Origin: AC-32 sp963736055
Lineage (GTDB): Bacteria; Actinomycetota; Thermoleophilia; Gaiellales; Gaiellaceae
Assembly: GCA_963736055.1 (NCBI GenBank)
Contig: CAVTNM010000008.1
Location: forward strand, 744,001-808,000
Direction: 5' to 3'
Length of the DNA: 64,000 nucleotides
Numbering within the stretch: the first letter of the stretch is position 1; each line of letters opens with the position of its first letter. The translations under genes were made by a program, and so were the position numbers. Positions 1-7,734 of the stretch are shown here, one piece after another. A model generated the notes under the pieces. That model had not been told where the DNA came from and did no database searches. It saw only the letters and a program-made list of their open reading frames with translations.

Positions 1-1
1 C

Positions 2-223
2 GCGGTCGAGCTAGGCGAGGTGCTGTCGGGCTCCCACCCAGGACGCACGTCGGACGACGAGATCACGGTCTACAAGTCGATGGGCCACGCGGTCGAGGAC
101 GCAGCCGCGGCGGCCGCTCGTGCTCGAGCGAGCGCAAGACGCGAAGCTGACGACACGCAGCTCGCCTCGACCACTCAGCGTGCAGCGGAGCCGAAGGCGG
201 AGTCTGCGCGGGTTAGGCCGTAG
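2..223 (+). CDS. Ornithine cyclodeaminase/mu-crystallin family protein, C-terminal fragment
   Basis: This is the last 73 codons of a gene that begins left of the window. The visible sequence contains the stretch SGSHPGRTSDDEITVYKSMG followed by an alanine-rich helix, which is the typical C-terminal part of the ornithine cyclodeaminase/mu-crystallin family (NAD(P)-binding enzymes acting on amino acids or cyclic imines). The substrate cannot be told from this fragment. The final residues (RVRP) are encoded by the first copy of a 28-bp tandem duplication, so the tail is probably not conserved. Confidence 0.75.
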   Translation, partial: AVELGEVLSGSHPGRTSDDEITVYKSMGHAVEDAAAAAARARASARREADDTQLASTTQRAAEPKAESARVRP

Positions 224-259
224 GCCGTCTACTGCGCGGGTTAGGCCGTAGGCCGTCTA
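204..259. repeat. Perfect 28-bp tandem duplication
   Basis: Positions 204-231 and 232-259 are identical (each begins ctgcgcgggttaggccgtag). The first copy supplies the stop of the rightward gene (221-223) and the second supplies the stop of the leftward zinc-ribbon gene (241-243). The duplication lies exactly in the convergent 3' junction. Confidence 0.95.
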
Positions 260-519
260 ATCCTGACGCCGAACTGCTCGGCGGGGCGGAGCTGGCCACC
301 GCAGGTCTCGCACTCAACGGCAAATGCCGAGCTGAAGCGGTCACCACAGCTAGGGCACTGGGAGCGGAACTCGCCGCCGCACTGGGGGCACGCGGCCGGA
401 AGCTCGTCCACGAACTCCTCGAAGTAGCGCTGCACGAAACCGCAGCCGAGGCAAAACGCGACCCAGTCGCCGAGCGTCTTGCGCCGTTCCTCGCGCAGCC
501 AGTCCGCGGCCTTCCCCAC
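241..519 (-). CDS. Small zinc-ribbon protein
   Basis: The 92-residue product carries four CxxC pairs (CLGC, CPQC, CPSC, CETC), which can make two zinc ribbons; the N-terminal part is a short charged helix (ADWLREERRKTLGDW). No enzyme domain is visible, so the role is unknown; such proteins usually bind nucleic acid or protein partners. The GTG at 517-519 is preferred as start because any upstream start would run into the divergent E1-alpha gene. No clear Shine-Dalgarno is visible. The last residues come from the second copy of the tandem duplication. Confidence 0.6.
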   Translation of the reverse strand: MGKAADWLREERRKTLGDWVAFCLGCGFVQRYFEEFVDELPAACPQCGGEFRSQCPSCGDRFSSAFAVECETCGGQLRPAEQFGVRIRRPTA

Positions 520-559
520 GCGGGGACTGTAGCCAGACCGATCGCTAGAGTTCCGCGCG

Positions 560-1606
560 ATGGCAATCGCCCGGGAAGCCGAGCCGGTCGGCTCGCTGCA
601 GGAAGTCAAGGAAGCCGGACTCGACCGCGAAGACCTGCTCGCGATCTACCGCAGCATGCTGATCACGCGCGGCATCGAGGAGCGCGGCCACATCCTCTAC
701 AAGCAGGGCAAGATCCCGGGCTCGTTCTACACGGGTCGGGGCAACGAGGCGGCCGCCATCGGCGTCGCGACCGCGATGGGGGCCGAGGACGTCGGCACCC
801 CGCTCCACCGTGACATGGGCGTCCACGTCACACGCGGAGTCGAGCCGTGGCGGATCTTCGCCCAGTACATGGGCCGCGCGGACGGCCCGACCCAGGGCAG
901 GGACGGCAACGTCCACATGGCGGATGCGCGGCTCGGGCTGCTCGCGATGGTCAGCCACCTGCCTGCGATGCTCCCGGTCGCGGTCGGCTGCGCGCTCGCC
1001 TTCCGGATCCGCGAGGAGAAGCGCGTCGCGGTCGGCTGGTTCGGGGAAGGCGCATCCGCGCGCGGCGACACCCACGAGGCGATGAACCTCGCGGGCGTGC
1101 GCAAGCTGCCGGTCGTGTTCATCTGCGACAACAACCAGTGGGCCTACTCGACCCCGACCTACCTCGAGTACGCGACCGAGCACGTGGCCGATCGCGCCGA
1201 GGCCTACGGCTTCGACGGCGTGGTCGTGGACGGGAGCGACGTGCTGGCCGTGTACCGCGAGGCCAAGCGGGCGATCGAGAAGGCGCGGGCGGGCGGAGGC
1301 CCGACGCTGGTCGAGTGCCTCACCCTGCGCATGGAAGGCCACGCGGTCCACGACGACGCGTTCTACGTCCCGAAGGACCTGTTCGAGCGCTGGGCCGCGA
1401 ACGACCCGATCGAGCGCTTCCGCACCTGGCTGCGCGAGCACGCCGAGCTCGGCGACGAGCAGGAGGACGAGCTCTCGGCCGGGGTCAAGAAACTGCTGAA
1501 CGAGGCGTTGCAGCGCGCGGAGGAGTCGCCGCTGCCGGATCCGTCGACTCTCACCGAGGGCGTCTTCGCGACGCCCGAGGACCTGGACACCCCGCACCAC
1601 AAGTAA
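560..1606 (+). CDS. pdhA: 2-oxoacid (pyruvate) dehydrogenase E1 component, alpha subunit
   Basis: The 348-residue protein is the thiamine-diphosphate-binding alpha chain of an E1 heterotetramer that decarboxylates a 2-oxoacid and passes the acyl group to E2 lipoyl. The ThDP/Mg motif runs from GEG (residues 162-164; the family usually has GDG) to NN (191-192), with the usual spacing of about 30 residues. The region IPGSFYTGRGNEAAAIG near residue 52 is characteristic. It is the first gene of a tight operon with E1-beta and E2. Nearby lipA and lipB favour pyruvate, but a branched-chain or acetoin substrate cannot be excluded by sequence reading. Confidence 0.88.
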   Translation: MAIAREAEPVGSLQEVKEAGLDREDLLAIYRSMLITRGIEERGHILYKQGKIPGSFYTGRGNEAAAIGVATAMGAEDVGTPLHRDMGVHVTRGVEPWRIFAQYMGRADGPTQGRDGNVHMADARLGLLAMVSHLPAMLPVAVGCALAFRIREEKRVAVGWFGEGASARGDTHEAMNLAGVRKLPVVFICDNNQWAYSTPTYLEYATEHVADRAEAYGFDGVVVDGSDVLAVYREAKRAIEKARAGGGPTLVECLTLRMEGHAVHDDAFYVPKDLFERWAANDPIERFRTWLREHAELGDEQEDELSAGVKKLLNEALQRAEESPLPDPSTLTEGVFATPEDLDTPHHK

Positions 1607-1615
1607 TGGCTTCCA

Positions 1616-2590
1616 TTGGCTGAGCAGACCTACCTCCAGGCGATCAGCGACGGCCTCCGCCAGGAGATGCGGCGCGACAAGCGCGTGTTCGTGATCGGCG
1701 AGGACGTCGGCGTCTACGGCGGCGCGTTCAAGGTCACGCTCGGCTTCCAGGAGGAGTTCGGTCCCTGGCGGGTGTTGGACGCCCCGCTCTCCGAGACTGC
1801 GATCGTCGGCGGCTGCACCGGCGCGGCGATCATGGGGATGCGCCCCGTCGCCGAGATGCAGTTCGCCGACTTCATCTCCTGCGCCTGGGACCACCTCGTC
1901 ACCGTCGCCGCCAAACAGCGCTACCGCGCGGGAACTCCCGTGCCGATCGTCGTCCGGCTCCCGTCCGGCGGAGGCTTCTCGGGCGGGCCGTTTCACTCGC
2001 AGAACCCCGAGAGCTCGTTCGCGCACATCCCGGGCCTGAAGATCGTCTGCCCGGCGACGCCCGAGGACGCGAAGGGCCTGCTCGTGACGGCGATCGAGGA
2101 CCCGAACCCGGTGCTCTACTTCGAGCACAAGCACCTCTACCGCCGGATCAAGGCCGAGGTGCCGGAGGAGCGCTACTCGACTCCCTTCGGGAAGGCGCGC
2201 GTCCACCGCGAGGGCGACGATGTGTCCGTGATCACCTGGGGCGCGATGGTCTACACCGCCGACGAGGCGGCCCAGCAGCTCGAGGAGGACGGCATCTCCG
2301 TCGAGATCCTCGACCTGCGCACGCTGATCCCGTGGGACAAGCAGGCGGTGCTCGAAAGCGTCGCCAAGACATCCAAGGTGATCGTTCTCCACGAGGACAC
2401 GCACACAGGCGGCTTCGGCGGTGAGATCGCGGCGACGATCGCCGAGGAGGCGTTCGAGGACCTGGATGCGCCGCTGAGGCGGATCGCCGCTCCCGACACG
2501 CCCGTGCCGTTCTCGCCGGCGCTCGAGAAGGCGTTTCTCCCGCAGGTCGAAGACGTCGCGGCGGGGATTCGGGAGCTGGCGGAGTACTAG
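1616..2590 (+). CDS. pdhB: 2-oxoacid (pyruvate) dehydrogenase E1 component, beta subunit
   Basis: The 324-residue beta chain pairs with the upstream alpha chain. It shows the family signatures GEDVGVYGGAFKVT near residue 28 and SGGGFSGGPFHSQNPE in the middle, followed by the transketolase C-terminal domain. The start is TTG at 1616, giving MAEQTYLQAI, which matches the family N-terminus. An ATG at 1606 overlaps the E1-alpha stop (TAATG) but is in another frame and reads only five codons before TGA. The gap to E1-alpha is 9 bases and to E2 is 5 bases, so the three genes are co-transcribed. Confidence 0.88.
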   Translation: MAEQTYLQAISDGLRQEMRRDKRVFVIGEDVGVYGGAFKVTLGFQEEFGPWRVLDAPLSETAIVGGCTGAAIMGMRPVAEMQFADFISCAWDHLVTVAAKQRYRAGTPVPIVVRLPSGGGFSGGPFHSQNPESSFAHIPGLKIVCPATPEDAKGLLVTAIEDPNPVLYFEHKHLYRRIKAEVPEERYSTPFGKARVHREGDDVSVITWGAMVYTADEAAQQLEEDGISVEILDLRTLIPWDKQAVLESVAKTSKVIVLHEDTHTGGFGGEIAATIAEEAFEDLDAPLRRIAAPDTPVPFSPALEKAFLPQVEDVAAGIRELAEY

Positions 2591-2595
2591 TAGAG

Positions 2596-4146
2596 GTGGC
2601 GACGACGTCCGCAGTCGACGTGGTGATGCCCCAGATGGGCGTCTCCGTCTCCGAGGGCACGATCACGAAGTGGCTCAAGCAGGAGGGCGAGCCGGTCGCC
2701 GCCGACGAGTCGCTGCTCGAGATCTCGACCGACAAGGTGGACACCGAGGTGCCGAGCCCGGGCGAAGGCGTGCTCCAGCAGATCCTCGTCCAGGAAGGCG
2801 AGACGGTCGACGTGGGCACGAAGCTCGCGGTGATCGCGCCGGAGGGCGCGGTTGCGGCAGCTCCGCCCGCGGAAGCTCCACCTGCCGAGCCGGCGCCTGC
2901 CGAGGCCCCGCCGGCCGCGGCGGAAGAGCCGCAAGCTCAGGAGGCGCCACCCGAGCCTGCCACGGCGCAGGCTGCGGTCGCGGCCGAGGCGCATTCGAGC
3001 TCCGAAGGCGCGACACCGACGGCGGAGGCGCCCGAGCCTGAAGCCGTCCCGGCGAGCACCGTCGCGCCGGCGGAGACCGACGGCGCAGGAGAGAAGACCT
3101 TCGTCTCGCCGGTGGTGGCGCGAATCGCCTCTCAGCACGGGGTGGACGTTGGCCAGGTGGAGGGCACCGGCCGCGGAGGCCGAGTGACCAAGAAGGACAT
3201 CCTCGCCTTCGTCGAGGCCGGCGCGCCGGCGACAGCTCCGGCGCCGGCCGAGGAGGCCGCCGCTCCCGCCGTAGCGCCGCCGCCTGCTCCCGCCGAGGCA
3301 CCCGCGCCGGAGCCGGCGGCCGTGCCCGCGCCTCCGCCTCCCGCGCCCGCTCCGACTCCTGCGGCAGCTCCGCCTCCGCCTCCGGCGCGCCCGCCGCAGC
3401 CGGCACCTGTCGCCGAGGCCGGCCAGCCGCCGGTCGGCGAGAACTTCGAGCCGATGAACGCGATGCGGCGCGGGATCGCGGAGCACATGCGCCGCTCGCT
3501 CGACACCTCCGCCCACGTGACGAGCGCGATCGAGGTCGACATGTCGAACGTGGTCGGAATCCGAAAGAAGCTGAAGCAGGAGTACGAGCAGAGCTACGGC
3601 GTCAACCCCACGTACCTGGCCTTCGTCGCCCGCGCGGTCGTGGAGACGCTGCGCGACTACCCGTGGATCAACGGCGAGCTGCGTGGCGACCAGATCGTCA
3701 CCCGCAGCTACGTCAACCTCGGTTTCGCGGTCGAGCTGGCCGACGGCAAGGGCCTGATCGTCCCCGTGATCCGCAACGCGGAGGGCTACAACCTGCTCGG
3801 CATGGCAAGGGCAATCTCCGAGATCGCCGCGCGGGCCCGCGAGAAGAAGCTGCTTCCCGACGACGTCCAGGGCGGCACGTTCACGATCACCAACCCGGGC
3901 GGCTACGGCACGTTCCACGGCACGCCGGTGATCAGCCAGCCGCAGGCCGCGATCCTCGGCACCTACGCCGTCGTGAAACGCGCCTGGGTCGTCCAGGACG
4001 AGCTTGGACAGGACGTGATCGCGATCCGCCCGATCATGAACCTCACGCTCACCTACGACCACCGGCTGGTCGACGGCGCGCTCGCCGGCCGCTTCCTGCG
4101 CGACCTGCGCGAGCGGCTCGAGAGCTGGGACGAATCGGCCTACTGA
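2596..4146 (+). CDS. pdhC: Dihydrolipoamide acyltransferase (E2) of the 2-oxoacid dehydrogenase complex
   Basis: The 516-residue E2 has the classic order: one lipoyl domain (residues 5-82, lipoyl-lysine K47 in STDKVDTE), a long Ala/Pro/Glu linker (84-165), a peripheral-subunit-binding domain (168-206, FVSPVVARIASQ...GGRVTKKDI), a second Ala/Pro linker (210-285) and the acyltransferase core (from about 288) ending with the active-site DHRLVDGA (His489, Asp493). The start is GTG. The linkers let the lipoyl arm swing between E1, E2 and E3. No E3 (lpd) gene follows, so E3 must be encoded elsewhere. Confidence 0.9.
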   Translation: MATTSAVDVVMPQMGVSVSEGTITKWLKQEGEPVAADESLLEISTDKVDTEVPSPGEGVLQQILVQEGETVDVGTKLAVIAPEGAVAAAPPAEAPPAEPAPAEAPPAAAEEPQAQEAPPEPATAQAAVAAEAHSSSEGATPTAEAPEPEAVPASTVAPAETDGAGEKTFVSPVVARIASQHGVDVGQVEGTGRGGRVTKKDILAFVEAGAPATAPAPAEEAAAPAVAPPPAPAEAPAPEPAAVPAPPPPAPAPTPAAAPPPPPARPPQPAPVAEAGQPPVGENFEPMNAMRRGIAEHMRRSLDTSAHVTSAIEVDMSNVVGIRKKLKQEYEQSYGVNPTYLAFVARAVVETLRDYPWINGELRGDQIVTRSYVNLGFAVELADGKGLIVPVIRNAEGYNLLGMARAISEIAARAREKKLLPDDVQGGTFTITNPGGYGTFHGTPVISQPQAAILGTYAVVKRAWVVQDELGQDVIAIRPIMNLTLTYDHRLVDGALAGRFLRDLRERLESWDESAY

Positions 4147-4155
4147 CGTGGCCTT

Positions 4156-4182
4156 CACGGGGGAAACCCGGTTTCCCCCGTG
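4156..4182. terminator. Perfect hairpin after the E2 gene
   Basis: CACGGGGGAAACC (4156-4168) is followed after one base by its exact reverse complement (4170-4182), starting 10 bases after the E2 stop. There is no T tract on either side, so it may be a factor-assisted terminator, a 3'-end stabilizer or a dispersed repeat rather than a canonical intrinsic terminator. Confidence 0.55.
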
Positions 4183-4212
4183 TGCCCCCTCGTTAGGCAC
4201 CACAAGTAGAAC

Positions 4213-4233
4213 GAGGCCGGCGAAGCCGGCCTC
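4213..4233. terminator. Second hairpin between E2 and lipB
   Basis: GAGGCCGGC (4213-4221), loop GAA, GCCGGCCTC (4225-4233): a perfect 9-bp stem just upstream of the lipB start. Together with the hairpin at 4156 it separates the dehydrogenase operon from lipB; a short pyrimidine-rich stretch (tcctcg) follows instead of a T run. Confidence 0.5.
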
Positions 4234-4244
4234 TCCTCGACCGC

Positions 4245-4961
4245 ATGGGTCGCTACGCTCCGCGCGTGGCTCGTCCCGCTCACGTCATCCAATTCCACGA
4301 GCCGCTCCCGTACCTCGAGTCGTGGGAGCTGCAGCGGTCGATCGCGACCAGTGTCAGTAGCGGCGAGCTTCCCGACACCGTGATCCTGCTCGAGCACCCG
4401 CCGGTGATCACGCTCGGCCGGCGCACCGAGGAGGGCGAGCTGCACGTCCCCGAAGACGCGCAAGTCGAGATCGTCGAGACCGACCGCGGCGGCAAGTCCA
4501 CCTACCACGGGCCCGGGCAGCTGGTCTGCTACCCGATCCTCGACCTGACGCGCCACGGCCAGGACGTGAAGCGCTACTGCCGCGACCTCGAGGAGGCGCT
4601 GATCCGCACGCTGGCGCCGCTCGGCGTGGAGGCGACGCGGATCGACGGTCTGACCGGGATCTGGGTCGAGAGCCCGCCGCGAAAGATCGCGTCGATCGGG
4701 ATCCACGTCTCCAAGTGGGTGACGACGCACGGCTACGCGCTCAACGTCGACCTCGACCCGGCCCCGTTCACCGATTGGATCACCGCCTGTGGGCTCGAGA
4801 GCGCTTCCTTCACGACGATCGCCCGCGAGCTCGGCCGTCCCGTGTCGCTCGACGAAGTCCGCCCGCATGCAGTCGCGGCGCTCGAAGAGGTCTTCGCGCT
4901 CGCGTTCGAGGCTCTCCCGGCCGAGCATCGGCCCGTGCGCGAGCAGCTCGCCGCTCGTTGA
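4245..4961 (+). CDS. lipB: Octanoyl-[ACP]:protein N-octanoyltransferase LipB
   Basis: LipB moves the octanoyl group from acyl carrier protein onto the lipoyl-domain lysine of E2 and similar proteins. The 238-residue protein carries the LipB signature RGGKSTYHGPGQLVCYP (residues 81-97), the active-site lysine in PRKIASIGI (K147) and the nucleophilic cysteine in ITACGLES (C182). The ATG at 4245 gives a short N-terminal extension of about 10 residues before the conserved part. It stands 99 bases after the E2 gene that encodes its likely substrate, and LipA, the next enzyme of the pathway, is at 7735. Confidence 0.93.
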   Translation: MGRYAPRVARPAHVIQFHEPLPYLESWELQRSIATSVSSGELPDTVILLEHPPVITLGRRTEEGELHVPEDAQVEIVETDRGGKSTYHGPGQLVCYPILDLTRHGQDVKRYCRDLEEALIRTLAPLGVEATRIDGLTGIWVESPPRKIASIGIHVSKWVTTHGYALNVDLDPAPFTDWITACGLESASFTTIARELGRPVSLDEVRPHAVAALEEVFALAFEALPAEHRPVREQLAAR

Positions 4962-5566
4962 ACACCTCCCGGATCGAGACCTTCGCCGACGGCGTGTTCG
5001 CGATCGCGGCGACGCTGCTGATCCTGAACGTCGACAGCCAGATCTCCGAGAACGTCCACGATCTCGGCGCGGACCTCCTGCACATCTGGCCGTCGTACCT
5101 GGCCTACGCGGTCAGCTTCGTCACGATCGGGATCATGTGGATCAACCACCACACGGTCATGTCGCAGATCGACCGGACCGACCGGCGCTTCCTGGTCGCC
5201 ACCGTCGGTCTGCTCCTGTGCATCGCGTTCGTGCCCTTCCCGACGCGGCTGGTCGCCGAGCACATCCGCGGCGAGGGCGCGCAAGACGCAGCGCTCGCCT
5301 ACGGCTTCACGATGGTTGCGACGGCGATCATGTTCAACATCACGTGGTTCTACGCCTCCCGTGGCAAGAGGCTCCTCCGCGCCGACGCCGATCCCGCGAT
5401 CGTGACCGGAATCAGCCGCAGCTACCTGCCCGGCCCGTGGATCTACCTCGCGGCGACGGTGGTCGCGTTCGCAAGCCCGACGACGAGCGTCGTGCTGTTC
5501 ATGGCGATCGCCCTCTTCTATGTGATCGAGAGCGCGATCCTCGGCAGCGTCAAGAGCGCGGCCTAG
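4958..5566 (+). CDS. TMEM175 family (DUF1211) integral membrane protein, putative K+ channel
   Basis: The 202-residue protein opens with RIETFADGVFAIAATLLIL, the FADGVFAIA signature of the first helix of TMEM175-type potassium channels. About six hydrophobic segments follow, matching the length of the single-repeat bacterial members, which assemble as tetramers. The start is the TTG at 4958, overlapping the lipB stop in TTGA, which makes translational coupling likely. The last codon overlaps the stop of the convergent HD-GYP gene inside CTAG. Ion selectivity in bacteria is established only for a few members, so transport is an inference. Confidence 0.78.
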   Translation: MNTSRIETFADGVFAIAATLLILNVDSQISENVHDLGADLLHIWPSYLAYAVSFVTIGIMWINHHTVMSQIDRTDRRFLVATVGLLLCIAFVPFPTRLVAEHIRGEGAQDAALAYGFTMVATAIMFNITWFYASRGKRLLRADADPAIVTGISRSYLPGPWIYLAATVVAFASPTTSVVLFMAIALFYVIESAILGSVKSAA

Positions 5567-6897
5567 GGCTCGAGCGTCGCGATCAGCGCGTCCACGACGA
5601 GCGGGTCGAACTGCGACCCTCGCCCGTGGCGGAGCTCGTCGACCGCCTCGGCCTCCGGTAGGGCCGCCCGGTACGGACGATCGCTCGTCATCGCGTTGAA
5701 CGCGTCGCAGCAGGCCACGATCCGTGCCGGGAGCGGGATCTGCTCGCCTGCGAGCCCGTCGGGGTAGCCCTTCCCGTCATAGCGTTCGTGGCATGAGCGA
5801 ACGATGTGCCCGATCTCGCCCAGCAGGCCCCCGACGCGCAGCAGCAGCCGCTCGCCCTCGATCGTGTGGCGCTCGATGATCGTCCGCTCTTCGGGCGTCA
5901 GCGGCCCGGGCTTGGTGATGATCGAGTTGGGAACGCGCACCTTCCCGACGTCGTGGAGCAGCGCCGCGAATTCGGCGTCGCGCCGCTCGCGCGAGGTGAG
6001 CCCGAGCTCGTCGACGACCTTCAGCGTCAGGTCGACCACGTCCCGGCTGTGCGCTCCGGTGTACGAGTCGTCGGCCTCGACCACGTCGCCGAGCAGGAAG
6101 GCGGTGCCACGGTACGCGTCGCGGAGCTCGAGCTCGTGGTCGATCCGGACGCGCCGCTCGCGAGCAAAGGTCGAGAGCAGGCCGATGAGCGGCAGCGCCA
6201 GCACGACGCCGTAGGGCGAGGACTCGCTAGCGAAGGCGATCGCGAGCCCGATGGGCGCGAGCCCGGCGTCGATCGCGTAGACCCAGCCCATCGCGCGCAG
6301 CTGGACGCTGGGGCGGACGCCGAGCGCCAGCCATTCCCGGCCCATCGAGCACACCGCGTCGACGACGAACTGGGAGAGCAGCGCCGCGAGGTAGAGCGGC
6401 CAGTCGGACAGGCTCGGCGGACGCTCTCCCGCGAGCCCGAGCACTAGCGCCGGCCCGACCGCGTGCCAAGCCGTGACGACTCGCAGGGCGACCCGCCCGA
6501 GGCGAAGCGAGCCGCGCGCGTACTCGTCGAGGCTGCCGATCACGATGCCGGCGGCGACGGCCAGCGGAACGAGCCCTACCGGGAGCACGAACAGCATCGG
6601 CACGAGGATCAGCTCGGTCGGGACCGCAGAGCCGCTGCCGACCTCGAAGTCGAGCCGGAACGCTGCCGCGTACGCGCCGATCAGGACGACGATCGCGAGA
6701 ATGCCGGGACTTCGCTGCGAGGGGATGAGCAGCGCCATCAGCACCGCGACGGCGACAAAACCTCCGGCGAAGACGACGAAGGACAGGAGCTCCCTCCGCG
6801 CGAGGCGGTGAAGGCGCCTGGCGCGCCGCTCCTCGATGACCCGCTGCTCGTCGGGGTCGAAGAGGGCGGAGCGTGGAGTGTCAGCCGCAGTGGACAC
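5563..6897 (-). CDS. Membrane-anchored HD-GYP domain protein
   Basis: The 444-residue protein has an N-terminal membrane region with about six to seven hydrophobic helices (residues 40-255), then an HD-GYP domain. Visible motifs are ALLHDVGKVRVP, IIERHTIEGERLL, HERYDGKGYPDGLAGEQIPLPARI and DAFNAMTSDRPYR, which include the metal-binding His/Asp residues and the GYP loop. HD-GYP domains usually hydrolyse cyclic di-GMP; here the membrane part may act as a sensor. It ends convergently with the TMEM175 gene. Confidence 0.85.
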   Translation of the reverse strand: MSTAADTPRSALFDPDEQRVIEERRARRLHRLARRELLSFVVFAGGFVAVAVLMALLIPSQRSPGILAIVVLIGAYAAAFRLDFEVGSGSAVPTELILVPMLFVLPVGLVPLAVAAGIVIGSLDEYARGSLRLGRVALRVVTAWHAVGPALVLGLAGERPPSLSDWPLYLAALLSQFVVDAVCSMGREWLALGVRPSVQLRAMGWVYAIDAGLAPIGLAIAFASESSPYGVVLALPLIGLLSTFARERRVRIDHELELRDAYRGTAFLLGDVVEADDSYTGAHSRDVVDLTLKVVDELGLTSRERRDAEFAALLHDVGKVRVPNSIITKPGPLTPEERTIIERHTIEGERLLLRVGGLLGEIGHIVRSCHERYDGKGYPDGLAGEQIPLPARIVACCDAFNAMTSDRPYRAALPEAEAVDELRHGRGSQFDPLVVDALIATLEP

Positions 6898-7056
6898 GGT
6901 GAGAGAACATCGTCTTCGGCAGGCGCTCTCTTGACGCGCCGAGACGACGATTCACTCGATCGAGGGATGCAGAGCGCTTCTCGGCCACCCGGAAGGGTGA
7001 TGCAGCGCCTCCGTCGACGTGGAAGCTGAGAGCAGGACTCGGCTAGGAGGGACGGC

Positions 7057-7692
7057 GTGGCGGCATCTGCGGGCAGGGCGGCATTGCGAGTGGCACTGGG
7101 GGCGATCGTCGTGGCGGCGCTGGCGGCCGGCTCGACTGCGAAGGCGGGGCTGATCTCGACCGGAACGGCCTCGTACTGCGATCCCAGCTCGACCCAGGCC
7201 TTCTGGCAGTGGGGCGACTCGTCCCGCTACACGCTGCTGCCGAACGGCGGGTTCGAGAACGGCTCCGCGGCCTGGGGACTGGCCGGCGGCGCGCGAGTCG
7301 TCGACGGCAACGAGCCGTTCTTCCTGCATCAAAAGGGCGATCGGCACTCGCTCTATCTCCCGGAAGGGAGCTCCGCCTACAGCGCGACGATGTGCTTCGC
7401 CCTGGCCGACTGGCATCTTCGCTTCCTGATGCGCAACGTCGGCTCGGCGAAGGGCTCACTGCGGGTCTCGGTGATCGTCCCGAGCCTCGTCGGCGGCCTC
7501 CTGACCGTGCTCGACGGCGGAACCGTGAAGGCCGGCGCCTCGTGGGCGCCCTCGCCCCGGCTCGCGCTCCTGCTCAGCAACGTGACGAACCTACTCGGCA
7601 CCAAGGCCGTCGCCTTTCGCTTCACGCCCGTCGGAAGCGGCGCGGCCTTCCAGATCGACGACGTCTATCTGGATCCCTGGAAGTGCACCTAG
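7057..7692 (+). CDS. Secreted protein of unknown function with a jelly-roll-like region
   Basis: The 211-residue protein starts at GTG behind a strong AGGAGG at 7045-7050 (6-base spacing). Residues 1-30 form a signal peptide ending in SAM-like small residues (TAKA). The mature part contains LLPNGGFENGSAAWGLAGGA and ends with FQIDDVYLDPWKCT, a layout common to carbohydrate-binding jelly-roll modules (N-terminal GGFE..., C-terminal IDDV). Two cysteines near each end could pair. The ligand is unknown. The 159-base gap upstream, shared with the divergent HD-GYP gene, holds a possible -35 (TTGACG, 6931-6936) without a convincing -10. Confidence 0.6.
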   Translation: MAASAGRAALRVALGAIVVAALAAGSTAKAGLISTGTASYCDPSSTQAFWQWGDSSRYTLLPNGGFENGSAAWGLAGGARVVDGNEPFFLHQKGDRHSLYLPEGSSAYSATMCFALADWHLRFLMRNVGSAKGSLRVSVIVPSLVGGLLTVLDGGTVKAGASWAPSPRLALLLSNVTNLLGTKAVAFRFTPVGSGAAFQIDDVYLDPWKCT

Positions 7693-7734
7693 CGCAGCTC
7701 CGGGGCGGCCCGACCAGCCTCTAGACTCCACGGC

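Noticed and set aside
545..2404. 619-codon open frame on the minus strand opposite the dehydrogenase genes
   Set aside because: It is a high-GC antisense shadow: composition is Arg/Ala/Asp-rich with no domain, and both + strand genes are unmistakable.
4245..4280. Riboswitch or attenuator ahead of lipB
   Set aside because: Only two simple hairpins are visible, with no recognisable aptamer core.
6898..7056. Divergent promoter pair between the HD-GYP gene and the secreted protein
   Set aside because: A TTGACG at 6931 exists, but no acceptable -10 follows at 16-18 bases, so I did not list it as a promoter.
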